Origin: an uncultured Bacteroidota bacterium
Lineage (GTDB): Bacteria > Bacteroidota > Bacteroidia > B-17B0 > Aurantibacillaceae
Direction of reading: 5' to 3'
Length of the DNA: 64,000 nt
NCBI GenBank assembly: GCA_903834765.1
Contig: CAILKE010000053.1
Span: forward strand, 16,700 to 80,699
The position numbers were made by a program, and so were the translations under genes. Below, one piece after another: positions 55,706 to 64,000 of the stretch. The notes below the pieces were generated by a model. It had not been told where the DNA came from. It was given only the letters and a program-made list of their open reading frames with translations, and made no database searches. How positions within the stretch are numbered: position 1 is the stretch's first letter; each line of letters starts with the position of its first letter.

Positions 55706-56581
55706 ATGGACAGAAAAGATTTTCTTAAAAAAGGACTACTAGGCACGGGCATGTTTATTACCACGGCAGCCTTAGGCGATGTTATAAAAAACAACATTGA
55801 AGAATTAACTGAACTTGAACCATTAGGATTTAACCATTTACCAAACCCAAAAACCAACATTATGGCAAACACCGTATTACATAAATCAGACACACGAGGG
55901 CACGCTAACCATGGTTGGTTAGACAGCCATCACACCTTTAGCTTTGCAAATTATTATAATCCAGACAGAATGCACTTTGGTGTATTAAGAGTGTTGAACG
56001 ACGATAGAGTTGATCCTGGCATGGGATTCGGCACACATCCTCACGACAATATGGAAATTATTTCAATTCCATTAGAAGGCGATTTAGAACATAAAGACAG
56101 TATGAATAATGTAACTGTTATTAAAAATGGCGACATACAAGTAATGAGTGCTGGAACAGGAATTTATCATAGTGAGTATAATAAAAATGCAGATAAGCTC
56201 ACTAAGTTTTTACAAATTTGGGTATTCCCTAATAAAAAAGATGTAACACCTCGCTATGATCAAATTACATTGAAATTAGAAGATCGTCATAATCATTTAC
56301 AACAAATTCTATCTCCAAATAAAGACGATGCAGGTGTTTGGATACATCAAGATGCATGGTTTCATTTAGGAACTTTTGATAAAGATTTTACAACTGAATA
56401 CACCCTTAAAAGAAAAGGAAATGGAGTATATGCCTTTGTTATTAAAGGAGACATGATGATTGATGAACAACTCTTGAATGAACGTGATGGCATAGGCATT
56501 TGGGATACAGATAAAATAAAACTTGTTGCCATGAGTGCTGGCGCCGAAATATTATTAATGGATGTTCCGATGACGGCTTAA
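55706..56581 (+). CDS. Pirin-family protein with Tat-like leader
   Basis: A 291-residue bicupin. The core (from about residue 53) is typical pirin: SDTRGHANHGWLDSHHTFSFANYYNPDRMHFGVLRVLNDDRV, then FGTHPHDNMEIISIPLEGDLEHKDSMNN, where the His-Glu metal ligands lie (HPHDNME). The first 50 residues (MDRKDFLKKGLLGTGMFITTAALGD) resemble a Tat signal with one Arg replaced by Lys (DRKDFLK). Most pirins are cytoplasmic and start at the equivalent of MANTVLHKSDTR (ATG at 55862), so either an exported form exists or the first start is not used. TAACTTTG upstream fits a promoter. Confidence 0.85.
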   Translation: MDRKDFLKKGLLGTGMFITTAALGDVIKNNIEELTELEPLGFNHLPNPKTNIMANTVLHKSDTRGHANHGWLDSHHTFSFANYYNPDRMHFGVLRVLNDDRVDPGMGFGTHPHDNMEIISIPLEGDLEHKDSMNNVTVIKNGDIQVMSAGTGIYHSEYNKNADKLTKFLQIWVFPNKKDVTPRYDQITLKLEDRHNHLQQILSPNKDDAGVWIHQDAWFHLGTFDKDFTTEYTLKRKGNGVYAFVIKGDMMIDEQLLNERDGIGIWDTDKIKLVAMSAGAEILLMDVPMTA

Positions 56582-56633
56582 AAAAACCATTTACTTTTTA
56601 TATCATAATAAGTAACTGAAACGTAAAATTACA

Positions 56634-56686
56634 TTGTCAGTTCGAGTAAAAAAATTCTGCCTCTTTGAATTTTTGTATCGAGAACA
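56634..56686. repeat. GTTCGAG...ATCGAGAAC intergenic repeat
   Basis: TTGTCAGTTCGAGTAAAAAA and TTTTGTATCGAGAACAC flank a short T-rich middle, forming an imperfect inverted pair (GTTCGAG versus ATCGAGAAC). It lies between the convergent pirin and adhesin genes. I recall similar words from other Bacteroidota. Confidence 0.5.
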
Positions 56687-56769
56687 CATTAACAAAGTCC
56701 TTCTCCGATAAGCTCGTTCCTTGCACTTCGAAGTGATAAAGTAAATCGATATGAACTCTCTAAAAAAAA

Positions 56770-56797
56770 CAAGCTGCATTATTTCTAACGCAGCTTG
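56770..56797 (-). terminator. Terminator of the 1844-residue protein gene
   Basis: On the minus strand: CAAGCTGCGTTA, loop GAAA, and a 12-base arm with one mismatch, followed by a run of T (the A-run at 56762-56769 on the plus strand). A copy lies at 62696-62723 after the next gene. Confidence 0.85.
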
Positions 56798-56827
56798 CTT
56801 CAACCAAAACAAAATATTTATTCGATT

Positions 56828-59800
56828 TTACTGTTGTTTTACTATTCGTTTAATTGTTTGTTCGTTATCGGTAATTATGCGCACGGTGTATATGCCATTT
56901 GATAAACCATTTATATTAAGCGAAGTAAATTCATTTGTTACTTTTTGCTGAGTAAGTAATTTACCGGTAGCATCATATAACTCAATAATGGCATTGTTTA
57001 TTAATGTAGTGTTCATATTTACATTAATAATATTACTTGCAGGGTTAGGATAAATAGATACTAACTTGCTTAAATCTAAATTGCTTATACTATTTGCTTG
57101 CACATGTTTAACATTAGATCTTGATATGGATTTAGACGTACTTGTTAATTTAGCGGGCACACAGGTTCTGTTCCAAACTACATCTACTCTATAAGCTGCA
57201 TTTGGATAAGATGCCCAATTTATATCGGTATACGTGCTATTGCCTCCCGGTATGGTTGAACTAATTGGTAAAAAATTACCAGTGCTATTATCATCTCTCA
57301 ATACCTTATAATATGATACAGGGTTTAATTCATTTTCGATAGTATAAACAGTCCACTGTAAATTACCCGATCCTAAAAATTGTAAATGAATCGTATTATG
57401 ATAATTGCTTAATAACGTTTCGTTACCACAAGTATCTACAGCAGATATTTTATACTTATAAGACGTTACGTTTGGGTTGGCAGCATAATCATTATAAATA
57501 CTTAAAGAGGTAAATGCAACAGAATTCAAATAAGAAAAAACATTTGTCATTGTTTCTCTATATATTCTAAAACTATCAATTGCTGCTGTTACAGGCTTAT
57601 CCCAAATTACTTGATTGTAAAGTGATGTTGTATCAACCGTTACTAAACAAATAGGAGTGGCTGGAGCAGCAGAAAAATTGAGTGAGTAAGGCAACGATGC
57701 TGTTCCACATCCGAATGAATTATTTCCTGTAACACTATATATACCCGAACCAGAAACTGTAATGGATTGACTTGTTGCGCCATTAGACCATAAATAACTT
57801 GAATAACCCGGAGATGCATTTAATACAACCGTGCCACCTAAACACTGAGTAACATTACCTGTTGACGTTACAACCGGCGCTTGTGGCAGTGCATTAAACG
57901 TGAGGGTTACTTGATTTGAAAAATCACTACACACCGAATTAGTAACTGCTACTTGATAATTTCCGCTTTGAGTTGCATAATAGGTATTAGCAACAGCAGC
58001 GCTAATTGCCGTTCCATTTAAATACCATTGATAGGTAAGGCTTCCACTATTTGTGCAAGTTAATAAAATACTATCGCCTGCGCAAACATTAGTATTTGCT
58101 GGCGCTGTAATAGTTGCAGTAAGATTACAAGACACACCTCCTGTACAATAAATATAATCTGTTTTTATCATTGTATCTTTACACAATGTGCTAATAGCAG
58201 TAGCAATTAATTTTACAGTGTACAAACCATTATATTGATATTGATGAAAAACAGATGCGTTATTTGAACTAAGAGTAACGCCATCGCCAAAATCCCAAAC
58301 AAAATTATAATTAGATAAGCTTGGAGTTGTATTTGTAAACTGCGCCACAAATGGCGGTGCTGTAAATAAAGTTTGTGTTGCACTAAAATTAACATTAAAC
58401 TGATCTAAGCCTAATGATGGAACTATTACTTGATTAGCATACTGACAGCCTGTAATAGTATCAGTAATAGTATAGCCATAAGTACCAGGATTTAAATTAA
58501 ATGCCGAAGGCCCAGTTTGATTATTAGCATTTACATCCCATTGTATAATTGTATTAGCTTCATAATATGTAGATACTGTACTTGTACCATGAGAGCCTAC
58601 GTTTGCAAGCGTTAAAGGATAGCTAAGCCATTCCGTTGGCGTTAAGGTTGCGTTTGGCACATTAATGGTTACTTTTCTGCGATTAGTTTGTGCAGTGGTA
58701 ATATACGCAAGATCAATGATACTCGTTCCAAAGGAGGATGTGCCTTGTCCAGTAAGTGATGTGCCGTCAATCACGGAGGTTGTAGCATTGGCTTTTAAAA
58801 GGATATTGGCATTAGCTAATGGATGAGCAACCACAAAGGTACCGTATGGTTGTATTATTGAACCTACAGGAAACGTATATGTTGCATTACTTTGATTAAA
58901 AAGAGATACGACGGCAGTGATTGGAAAGCCTGGAACAGGAATTGAATGTAAATCAATTACATTATTGGTTGGATTATAAATTTCTACCGCCTTATCGTTG
59001 CCTGTGCCATTATAAAATTCCGAAAAAAATGGTAGATTACCATTTATTGGTATGATACTACCATTATATAATTTTATAGATCCATTATGAGAGATACTGC
59101 AAGAAGCCGCTTGAATAGAGTCATAAAAAGGAGGGGTAATAGAATTTATAGGCGCAATAACAACTGAGGTTTGCACACCAGGACAATTATTAGCATCAGA
59201 AACAAAAACGTTGTAAGTACCGTTTGCTAACCCAGATACTGTTTGTGTTGTTTGGGGCGGACTTGTACTCCAAATATATGTATATGGAGGTGTACCTCCC
59301 ATAGGTGTGCTTACTTGTGCACTTCCTGAAGCATTGCCAACACACGAACCATTTGTTATAACATTAGCAGTAACATTATATATAGGATCAGGTTCTGTAA
59401 TATTTATACTAGCTGAAGCAGTATTTAAAGTGGCATCACTTACAATACAGTTATATGTTCCAGCAGACAATCCAGTAATGGTTTGTGTGGTTTGCACAGG
59501 GCTTGTATTCCAGCTATATGTGTATGGTGGTGTGCCACCAGTTACAGTAACCGAAGCAACTCCATTATTATATCCATTACAAGTTACGTTTTGTTGCGAG
59601 GTAGTGAATGTAAGAACTACATTTGAGTTCGTACAATTACATGCATGAATTCCTAAGTTAGAAAAATTATTATTTGGCAAAGAATCCCATTCTAATGTTA
59701 CATTAAATAGAGTTGGGTTTGTAATAACCCCTTGATTAATAGTTGCTTTTCTTTGTAAGGAATGATCTTTTGTCCACCAATTACCAACCGTACCATCATA

Positions 59801-62362
59801 TGGAAATACATCACTCCATGCAGTAGTAGGTTGTTGACCAATTTTACCAAAAATATCAATTCGTGCATAAGGGATTTTTCTAACTAATACAACGGCATCG
59901 TCTCCATTAAAAAATGTTGGTGCAGGATAAGCTCCATCAATTTGTTGTGCTAGTGCTTGTAATACAGGCGAACATGCAGGCAATGTTGATGTAGTGCCAG
60001 ATGTAACACCAACGCCATTTGCAATTACAAAAGTACTATGTGAATTTATTGTTCCAACTAAATCAGTACTATCTGTGCCAATAGAAGAGCCATTTGCATA
60101 GCGAACTAAACGGTAATTATTCATACTGATAGAGGTAGCTGTTGGATTGTAAAATTCCATAGCTTTATTATTTCCGCTTCCTTCAACATATTCAGAAATA
60201 AATAATTCTGGAGAGCAAGGACCAGAAGAAATGATAGGCGGGTTAACCGTAACACTCAAAATTTGTGGTGTACCTGCACAAGTACCCGATGTAGCTGTTG
60301 GTATAATAGTGTATGTTACAATTTGCGATACAGTGGAAGTATTTATGAGCGTGTTAGTAATAGTAGTTAACGTTTGAGTAGTTAAACTCTCGCCAGTAAC
60401 ATTACTATTATTAGCTGCTAACCAACTAAATGTAGATGGCACATTTGAAGTTAATACTAAATTAACTGATGAACCTGAATTAATTGTTAAATTATTAGCA
60501 CTCGTTATATATGGAGCTTGAACTTGTATCGTAACTATAGCTTGAGAAATATTTAACGCCGCATCTTTTACTGTTACCGTATATGTACCTGCACCTAAAT
60601 TTATAGCAGTAGCTCCATGTTGAGTTGGTACTGTTGTCCATGTATATGTATAAGGTGCCGTTCCTCCAACTGGGATTGCAGTTGCAGAACCATTAGTTAA
60701 ACCAGCACAAGCAACATTTACTTGGCTTGTATTAATGCCCATAACAGCAGGATTGCAGCCAACAAAATATAAATTATTAAAATCAGATGCTGCAAAGGTA
60801 TTATCATTCATATAATAGTAACTCACGGGGTTATCACCATTTAAACTACCATCATCGCTAGCAGTATAAATAGTAGGGACTTGCCAAGTACCAGCAGCAG
60901 GACTAGAAACTATAGGAGAAGTTAAAAACCAATACGAATTATTTTCAGCGCCAGCTTTGCCTACAGACATATCTTTAGTTACTGTCATCATATTAGTTGC
61001 TAAATCATAAGCCTTCATATGAATATTAGGCTGAGTATTAATGTTATTACCTGTAGTTAAAGGATCACTATCTGCCCAGCTATAAAACAATTTCATGCCA
61101 TTTGTAGTTCTTGAAATTTGTAAACGCGCATCATAAGCTAAACCACCAGCACTTGATGTCCAATTTGATTCAGCAGCTGTAGGTCCTGATGTGTGCAATG
61201 AATCAATTATAAAAGCACACCATTGTCCATTAGACGTTGTGTTGAAATCAGTAATATATTCCCAAGTAGTATTAAAGTCTACATTATAAGTATAGCCCAA
61301 ACTATCAATATTATCAGAATAGGAAGATATAAAAGTAGCTAAAAGGTGTAAGTTGCCAGCTGCATCTACAGTAGCTGAGGAACCTTCAGAAAGAGAAATA
61401 AATGGTTTTTTTACACCATTACTGGCAGCAAAAGTTCTAGCACTAATAGATGGGATTGAAGTGAAATTAAAAAGTGGGGCAAAACGAGACCAAGTAGCAC
61501 CACTGTTTGTAGTTTTATAAACATAAGGTTGAAATGTATTCATAGATGTGCCTGCAACTGCATTAGCGTCTACTCCATCAAATATTACATATCCAATTTG
61601 CCCATTTTCGCTCCAAGCTTGATGACTTTGGCTATAACCTTTTTGAGTCCCAGCATTATCAAATTTAAAACTTGGTTTTAATGAATCTACTGTCCATATA
61701 AATGAACCAGAGTTAAACGTTCCTGTATTTAAGCAAGCCCCTCTAAATGCTAAACCTGCTGCAGTAGTTGCATTTGCATCTCCGTACAATCTACCTAATA
61801 CATGCACTTTTCCATTAGTAGTAGCTTGCATATCACAACGAGTAAAATCTTGTTTTACTTGTCCTGGTGTTGCTGCTAAATTAAAGTTATCAGGAAAAAT
61901 TGCTGAACCAGAAGTGTTGTTGCCTGGAAAAGACAATTGTTTGGAAGCAAAAAAGTTGCCTTGCCAGCCAGCGCCAGATAGCCAAGGACCAGAAACTACA
62001 GCATACGCATTTGCAGGATTTGTATTACCCGTAGGATTATAAATTGTACCACAGGGGTAACGCATTAAATTAGTAGAACTTGCTACAACAATTGTTGAAT
62101 CCCAGGTTGAACCAGCATTTGTGCTATAAGCATAAGCTACAGTTCCTGAATTACCACCAGTAACTCCTGTCCACCCTGGCTGTTTTCTCATTGCCATGCC
62201 AACTGTATTAACAGATTCGTTATATGTCAACGCTCTACTTTCAGTTAATAAAACACTATATACATTTGATGAACCACCAATGCGTTTTGTACTAACAGGT
62301 AATTGAGCAAACGCTGAACCGACAGTGATTGCTAAAAATAAAGTGAATAATTGTTTTTTCAT
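56828..62362 (-). CDS. Giant secreted multidomain adhesin-like protein with T9SS sorting domain
   Basis: An 1844-residue protein. Signal peptide 1-19; a beta-propeller-like sialidase-type part at about 20-540 (GGNSGTVAYAYSTNAGSTWD, TTNSGATWSRF); SprB-type repeats near 547-610, 920-978 and 998-1063 (GGTPPYTYSWNTSPVQTTQ, GLSAGTYNCIVSDA); lamin-tail domains near 716-890 (LFISEYVEGSGNNKAMEFYNP) and 1110-1270 (FFSEFYNGTGNDKAVEIYNP); PKD near 1357 (FVWDFGDG); Ig-like repeats 1418-1557; a fibronectin-like part; and T9SS type A from about 1768 (SIYPNPA to the C-terminus). SprB repeats are known from the gliding adhesin SprB. Likely a cell-surface or secreted adhesin. Its 3' end is near-identical to the next gene's. 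Confidence 0.88.
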   Translation of the reverse strand: MKKQLFTLFLAITVGSAFAQLPVSTKRIGGSSNVYSVLLTESRALTYNESVNTVGMAMRKQPGWTGVTGGNSGTVAYAYSTNAGSTWDSTIVVASSTNLMRYPCGTIYNPTGNTNPANAYAVVSGPWLSGAGWQGNFFASKQLSFPGNNTSGSAIFPDNFNLAATPGQVKQDFTRCDMQATTNGKVHVLGRLYGDANATTAAGLAFRGACLNTGTFNSGSFIWTVDSLKPSFKFDNAGTQKGYSQSHQAWSENGQIGYVIFDGVDANAVAGTSMNTFQPYVYKTTNSGATWSRFAPLFNFTSIPSISARTFAASNGVKKPFISLSEGSSATVDAAGNLHLLATFISSYSDNIDSLGYTYNVDFNTTWEYITDFNTTSNGQWCAFIIDSLHTSGPTAAESNWTSSAGGLAYDARLQISRTTNGMKLFYSWADSDPLTTGNNINTQPNIHMKAYDLATNMMTVTKDMSVGKAGAENNSYWFLTSPIVSSPAAGTWQVPTIYTASDDGSLNGDNPVSYYYMNDNTFAASDFNNLYFVGCNPAVMGINTSQVNVACAGLTNGSATAIPVGGTAPYTYTWTTVPTQHGATAINLGAGTYTVTVKDAALNISQAIVTIQVQAPYITSANNLTINSGSSVNLVLTSNVPSTFSWLAANNSNVTGESLTTQTLTTITNTLINTSTVSQIVTYTIIPTATSGTCAGTPQILSVTVNPPIISSGPCSPELFISEYVEGSGNNKAMEFYNPTATSISMNNYRLVRYANGSSIGTDSTDLVGTINSHSTFVIANGVGVTSGTTSTLPACSPVLQALAQQIDGAYPAPTFFNGDDAVVLVRKIPYARIDIFGKIGQQPTTAWSDVFPYDGTVGNWWTKDHSLQRKATINQGVITNPTLFNVTLEWDSLPNNNFSNLGIHACNCTNSNVVLTFTTSQQNVTCNGYNNGVASVTVTGGTPPYTYSWNTSPVQTTQTITGLSAGTYNCIVSDATLNTASASINITEPDPIYNVTANVITNGSCVGNASGSAQVSTPMGGTPPYTYIWSTSPPQTTQTVSGLANGTYNVFVSDANNCPGVQTSVVIAPINSITPPFYDSIQAASCSISHNGSIKLYNGSIIPINGNLPFFSEFYNGTGNDKAVEIYNPTNNVIDLHSIPVPGFPITAVVSLFNQSNATYTFPVGSIIQPYGTFVVAHPLANANILLKANATTSVIDGTSLTGQGTSSFGTSIIDLAYITTAQTNRRKVTINVPNATLTPTEWLSYPLTLANVGSHGTSTVSTYYEANTIIQWDVNANNQTGPSAFNLNPGTYGYTITDTITGCQYANQVIVPSLGLDQFNVNFSATQTLFTAPPFVAQFTNTTPSLSNYNFVWDFGDGVTLSSNNASVFHQYQYNGLYTVKLIATAISTLCKDTMIKTDYIYCTGGVSCNLTATITAPANTNVCAGDSILLTCTNSGSLTYQWYLNGTAISAAVANTYYATQSGNYQVAVTNSVCSDFSNQVTLTFNALPQAPVVTSTGNVTQCLGGTVVLNASPGYSSYLWSNGATSQSITVSGSGIYSVTGNNSFGCGTASLPYSLNFSAAPATPICLVTVDTTSLYNQVIWDKPVTAAIDSFRIYRETMTNVFSYLNSVAFTSLSIYNDYAANPNVTSYKYKISAVDTCGNETLLSNYHNTIHLQFLGSGNLQWTVYTIENELNPVSYYKVLRDDNSTGNFLPISSTIPGGNSTYTDINWASYPNAAYRVDVVWNRTCVPAKLTSTSKSISRSNVKHVQANSISNLDLSKLVSIYPNPASNIINVNMNTTLINNAIIELYDATGKLLTQQKVTNEFTSLNINGLSNGIYTVRIITDNEQTIKRIVKQQ

Positions 62363-62695
62363 AGTTTTTATTTTGTTGTGTTATTTATGTTTCGTTAATC
62401 GTTTTTGTTATTTTAACCTTTAACTAAAAAAGGGTTATTAATTATCCAAGAAATTAAAACAACCACAATATTTGAGCTTGCAAATTATGGTGTATGTTTA
62501 TTATCTAAACATACAAATATTAGATAATCTGCTCGAATGATTAAAAAAAATATTCCACAATTTGGAAATAAGTATTGTGTTGTAAAAAAATCTCAAATTT
62601 TTTTATTATGCGTCAAATAATTTATTCTCATGTCTTTCTATTTTAAAAACCTATTAGTGTTATTTTAAAACCTAAGCCTTCAGTTTTTTAAAAAA
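62363..62695. other. Intergenic region between two T9SS genes
   Basis: No gene. AT-rich, with several TTTG and TTTAAA words; no full promoter could be set. The minus-strand promoter of the 1844-residue gene should lie in the first 150 bases. Confidence 0.3.
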
Positions 62696-62723
62696 CAAGC
62701 TGCATTATTTCTAACGCAGCTTG
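62696..62723 (-). terminator. Copy of the CAAGCTGC terminator
   Basis: Same stem, loop and A-run (minus-strand T-run) as at 56770-56797, placed just after the stop of the Ig-repeat gene. The copied segment continues into the coding region. Confidence 0.85.
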
Positions 62724-62753
62724 CTTCAACCAAAACAAAATATTTATACGATT

Positions 62754-64000
62754 TTACTGTTGTTTAATTATTCGTTTAATTGTTTGTTCGTTATCCGTAA
62801 TTATGCGCACGGTGTATATACCATTTGATAATTCAATTATATTAAGAGAAGTAAATTCATTTGTTACTTGTTGCTGATTAATTAATTTACCAGTAGCATC
62901 ATATAACTCAATGATAGCATTGTTTATTAATGCTGTGCTCATCTTAACATTAATGACAGTTGTTGCAGGGTTAGGATAAATAGATATAGATTCATTATTC
63001 ATAGCTACAATGCCTGTGCATATGCTTACCTCAACTGATTGGCTAGCTGTTGCTGAACAAGTATTAACGTCAGTATAATTATAACTAACTGTATAAGTAC
63101 CTGCACCAGCAGTTGTAGGATTAAAACTTGCACCGCTTACACCAGTACCACTATAAACACCACCTGCTGGATTACCTATTAGTGCCACTGTTGAATTATT
63201 AACACATAACGGACTTTGAATTGAGTTTAATGTAACATTTTGTAAAGGATTAACAACTATTGTTGTAATGCTTGAAGTACCTGAGCAACCTGCACCAGAG
63301 GTAAGTTGTACAGAATAACTTCCCGCTTGTGTAACATTTATTGTTTGTGTAATAGCGCCATTGCTCCATAAATAAGTGCTAGCACTGTTGGCTGTTAAAA
63401 GCACTGAGCCACCCTGACAAAATGTTGTTGCTCCTGATGCTGTAATATTAGCAACCAAAGTTGGATTAACATTAACTGAAGTTACACTTGATGATGCTGA
63501 ACAACCATTAATATCCGTCACTTGCACAGTATAACTTCCAGACTGTGATGTGCTGATACTTTGAGTTGTTGCTCCATTGCTCCATAAATAACTGTTACTT
63601 GCATCTGCTGTTAAAATTACTGAACCTCCTGAACAGAATGTAGTTGGACCTGATGTGTTAATATTTGCAGCAGGAAGATTATTAACTATAATAGATTGAA
63701 CACCTGTACTACTACATCCATTAACATCTGTGCCTGTTACTGTGTAAGTAGCATTTACTGTTGGCGCAAAAGATACACCATTAGTAACTCCACCTGACCA
63801 TGCATAAGTTGATGCACCACCGCCTGTTAGGGTAATTGATTGACCATTACAAACAACAGTGCTTGTTGCGTTTGCTGTAACTGTTGGTAAATTATTTACT
63901 GTAATTTGTTTAGTTGCTGTGTTTGTGCAGCCTGTTGCTGCTGTACCTGTTACTGTGTAAGTAGCATTTACTGTTGGTGCAAAAGCTACACCATTAGTAA
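62754..64000 (-). CDS. T9SS-secreted Ig-like repeat protein, C-terminal part
   Basis: An open frame that runs off the right edge; at least 414 residues are visible and the start is outside. It is built of Ig-like/SprB-type repeats of about 71-80 residues: FAPTVNATYTVTGT (twice), CSGGSVILTADASNSYLWSNGATTQS, CQGGSVLLTANSASTYLWSNG and GVYSGTGVSGASFNPTTAGAGTYTVSYNY. The C-terminus is a T9SS type A domain (SIYPNPATTVINVKM, then ELSNGIYTVRIITDNEQTIKRI). A GTG at 63527 is in frame but is not the start. Probably a secreted adhesin like its neighbour. Confidence 0.85.
   Translation of the reverse strand, partial: TNGVAFAPTVNATYTVTGTAATGCTNTATKQITVNNLPTVTANATSTVVCNGQSITLTGGGASTYAWSGGVTNGVSFAPTVNATYTVTGTDVNGCSSTGVQSIIVNNLPAANINTSGPTTFCSGGSVILTADASNSYLWSNGATTQSISTSQSGSYTVQVTDINGCSASSSVTSVNVNPTLVANITASGATTFCQGGSVLLTANSASTYLWSNGAITQTINVTQAGSYSVQLTSGAGCSGTSSITTIVVNPLQNVTLNSIQSPLCVNNSTVALIGNPAGGVYSGTGVSGASFNPTTAGAGTYTVSYNYTDVNTCSATASQSVEVSICTGIVAMNNESISIYPNPATTVINVKMSTALINNAIIELYDATGKLINQQQVTNEFTSLNIIELSNGIYTVRIITDNEQTIKRIIKQQ
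63733..64000. repeat. 213-bp direct repeat in Ig-like protein gene
   Basis: 63733-63787 and 63946-64000 differ at only two of 55 bases and lie exactly 213 bases (71 codons) apart. They encode copies of GV(S/A)FAPTVNATYTVTGT. More copies probably lie beyond the window. Confidence 0.8.

Noticed and set aside
59307..59648. Plus-strand 113-codon frame inside the giant T9SS gene
   Set aside because: Antisense to the SprB-type repeats; its hydrophobic look is a by-product of Thr/Gly/Val-rich codons on the other strand.
63525..63527. GTG as the start of the last gene
   Set aside because: The frame is open to the window edge and the upstream codons encode more copies of the same Ig-like repeat.

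Overview
This window is chromosomal DNA of a member of the phylum Bacteroidota. The evidence is the low GC content, TAnnTTTG-type promoter boxes, three or more secreted proteins with type IX secretion (T9SS) C-terminal sorting domains, two TonB-type outer-membrane receptors with carboxypeptidase-like N-terminal domains, a PorT-type barrel, and ribosomal protein forms typical of the group (zinc-free S14 and L36). A UbiA-family enzyme of the MqnP type suggests menaquinone is made by the futalosine route, but the rest of that pathway is not here. No tRNA, rRNA, CRISPR array, prophage or intact insertion sequence was seen.

Layout. 1-9.5 kb: end of an asparaginase-like gene, YicC RNase, a UbiA prenyltransferase, an arginase-fold protein that lacks part of the metal site, a TonB receptor with an unknown helical partner, glutamyl-tRNA synthetase and a scramblase-like protein. 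9.6-13.5 kb: TadA overlapping a beta-propeller lipoprotein, a DUF5606 protein and a Y-family polymerase behind paired palindromes. 14-17.7 kb: class Ia ribonucleotide reductase in the order nrdB-nrdA. 17.7-20.3 kb: a small accessory island with an XRE repressor and paired operators, a secreted protein, a REP-associated transposase (RAYT) flanked by matching palindromes, and a decayed ORF6N gene. 20.3-21.6 kb: a T9SS cargo protein.

21.7-39.3 kb is one long minus-strand block that reads rpsL-rpsG-fusA-rpsJ, then the S10, spc and alpha operons through rplQ. It has 32 genes, including rpmD and rpmJ, which are short. It has no tuf, adk or map. A textbook TTTG-N19-TAnnTTTG promoter lies in front of rpsL.

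39.5-52.2 kb holds a PorT-type barrel, HtpG, DUF1294 and DUF2132 proteins, MurQ, an NtrC-like response regulator without a DNA-binding domain, ArfB, RlmB, a Met-rich TonB/barrel receptor, an MsbA-like ABC exporter and a canonical arginase. 52.4-64 kb is a secretion-related region: a thermolysin-like M4 protease, a pirin, a 1844-residue multidomain adhesin-like protein and the C-terminal part of another Ig-repeat protein. The last two share an almost copied 3' end, including the terminator.

The observations most worth following are: an exact 62-bp tandem repeat with strong RNA-fold potential in the 5' region of the M4 protease gene; the RAYT with its cognate palindromes beside a decayed gene; the reciprocal operator pair of the XRE regulator; the arginase-fold protein with an altered metal site; and several operator-like palindromes in front of single genes. 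No complete new defence or biosynthetic system was recognised.
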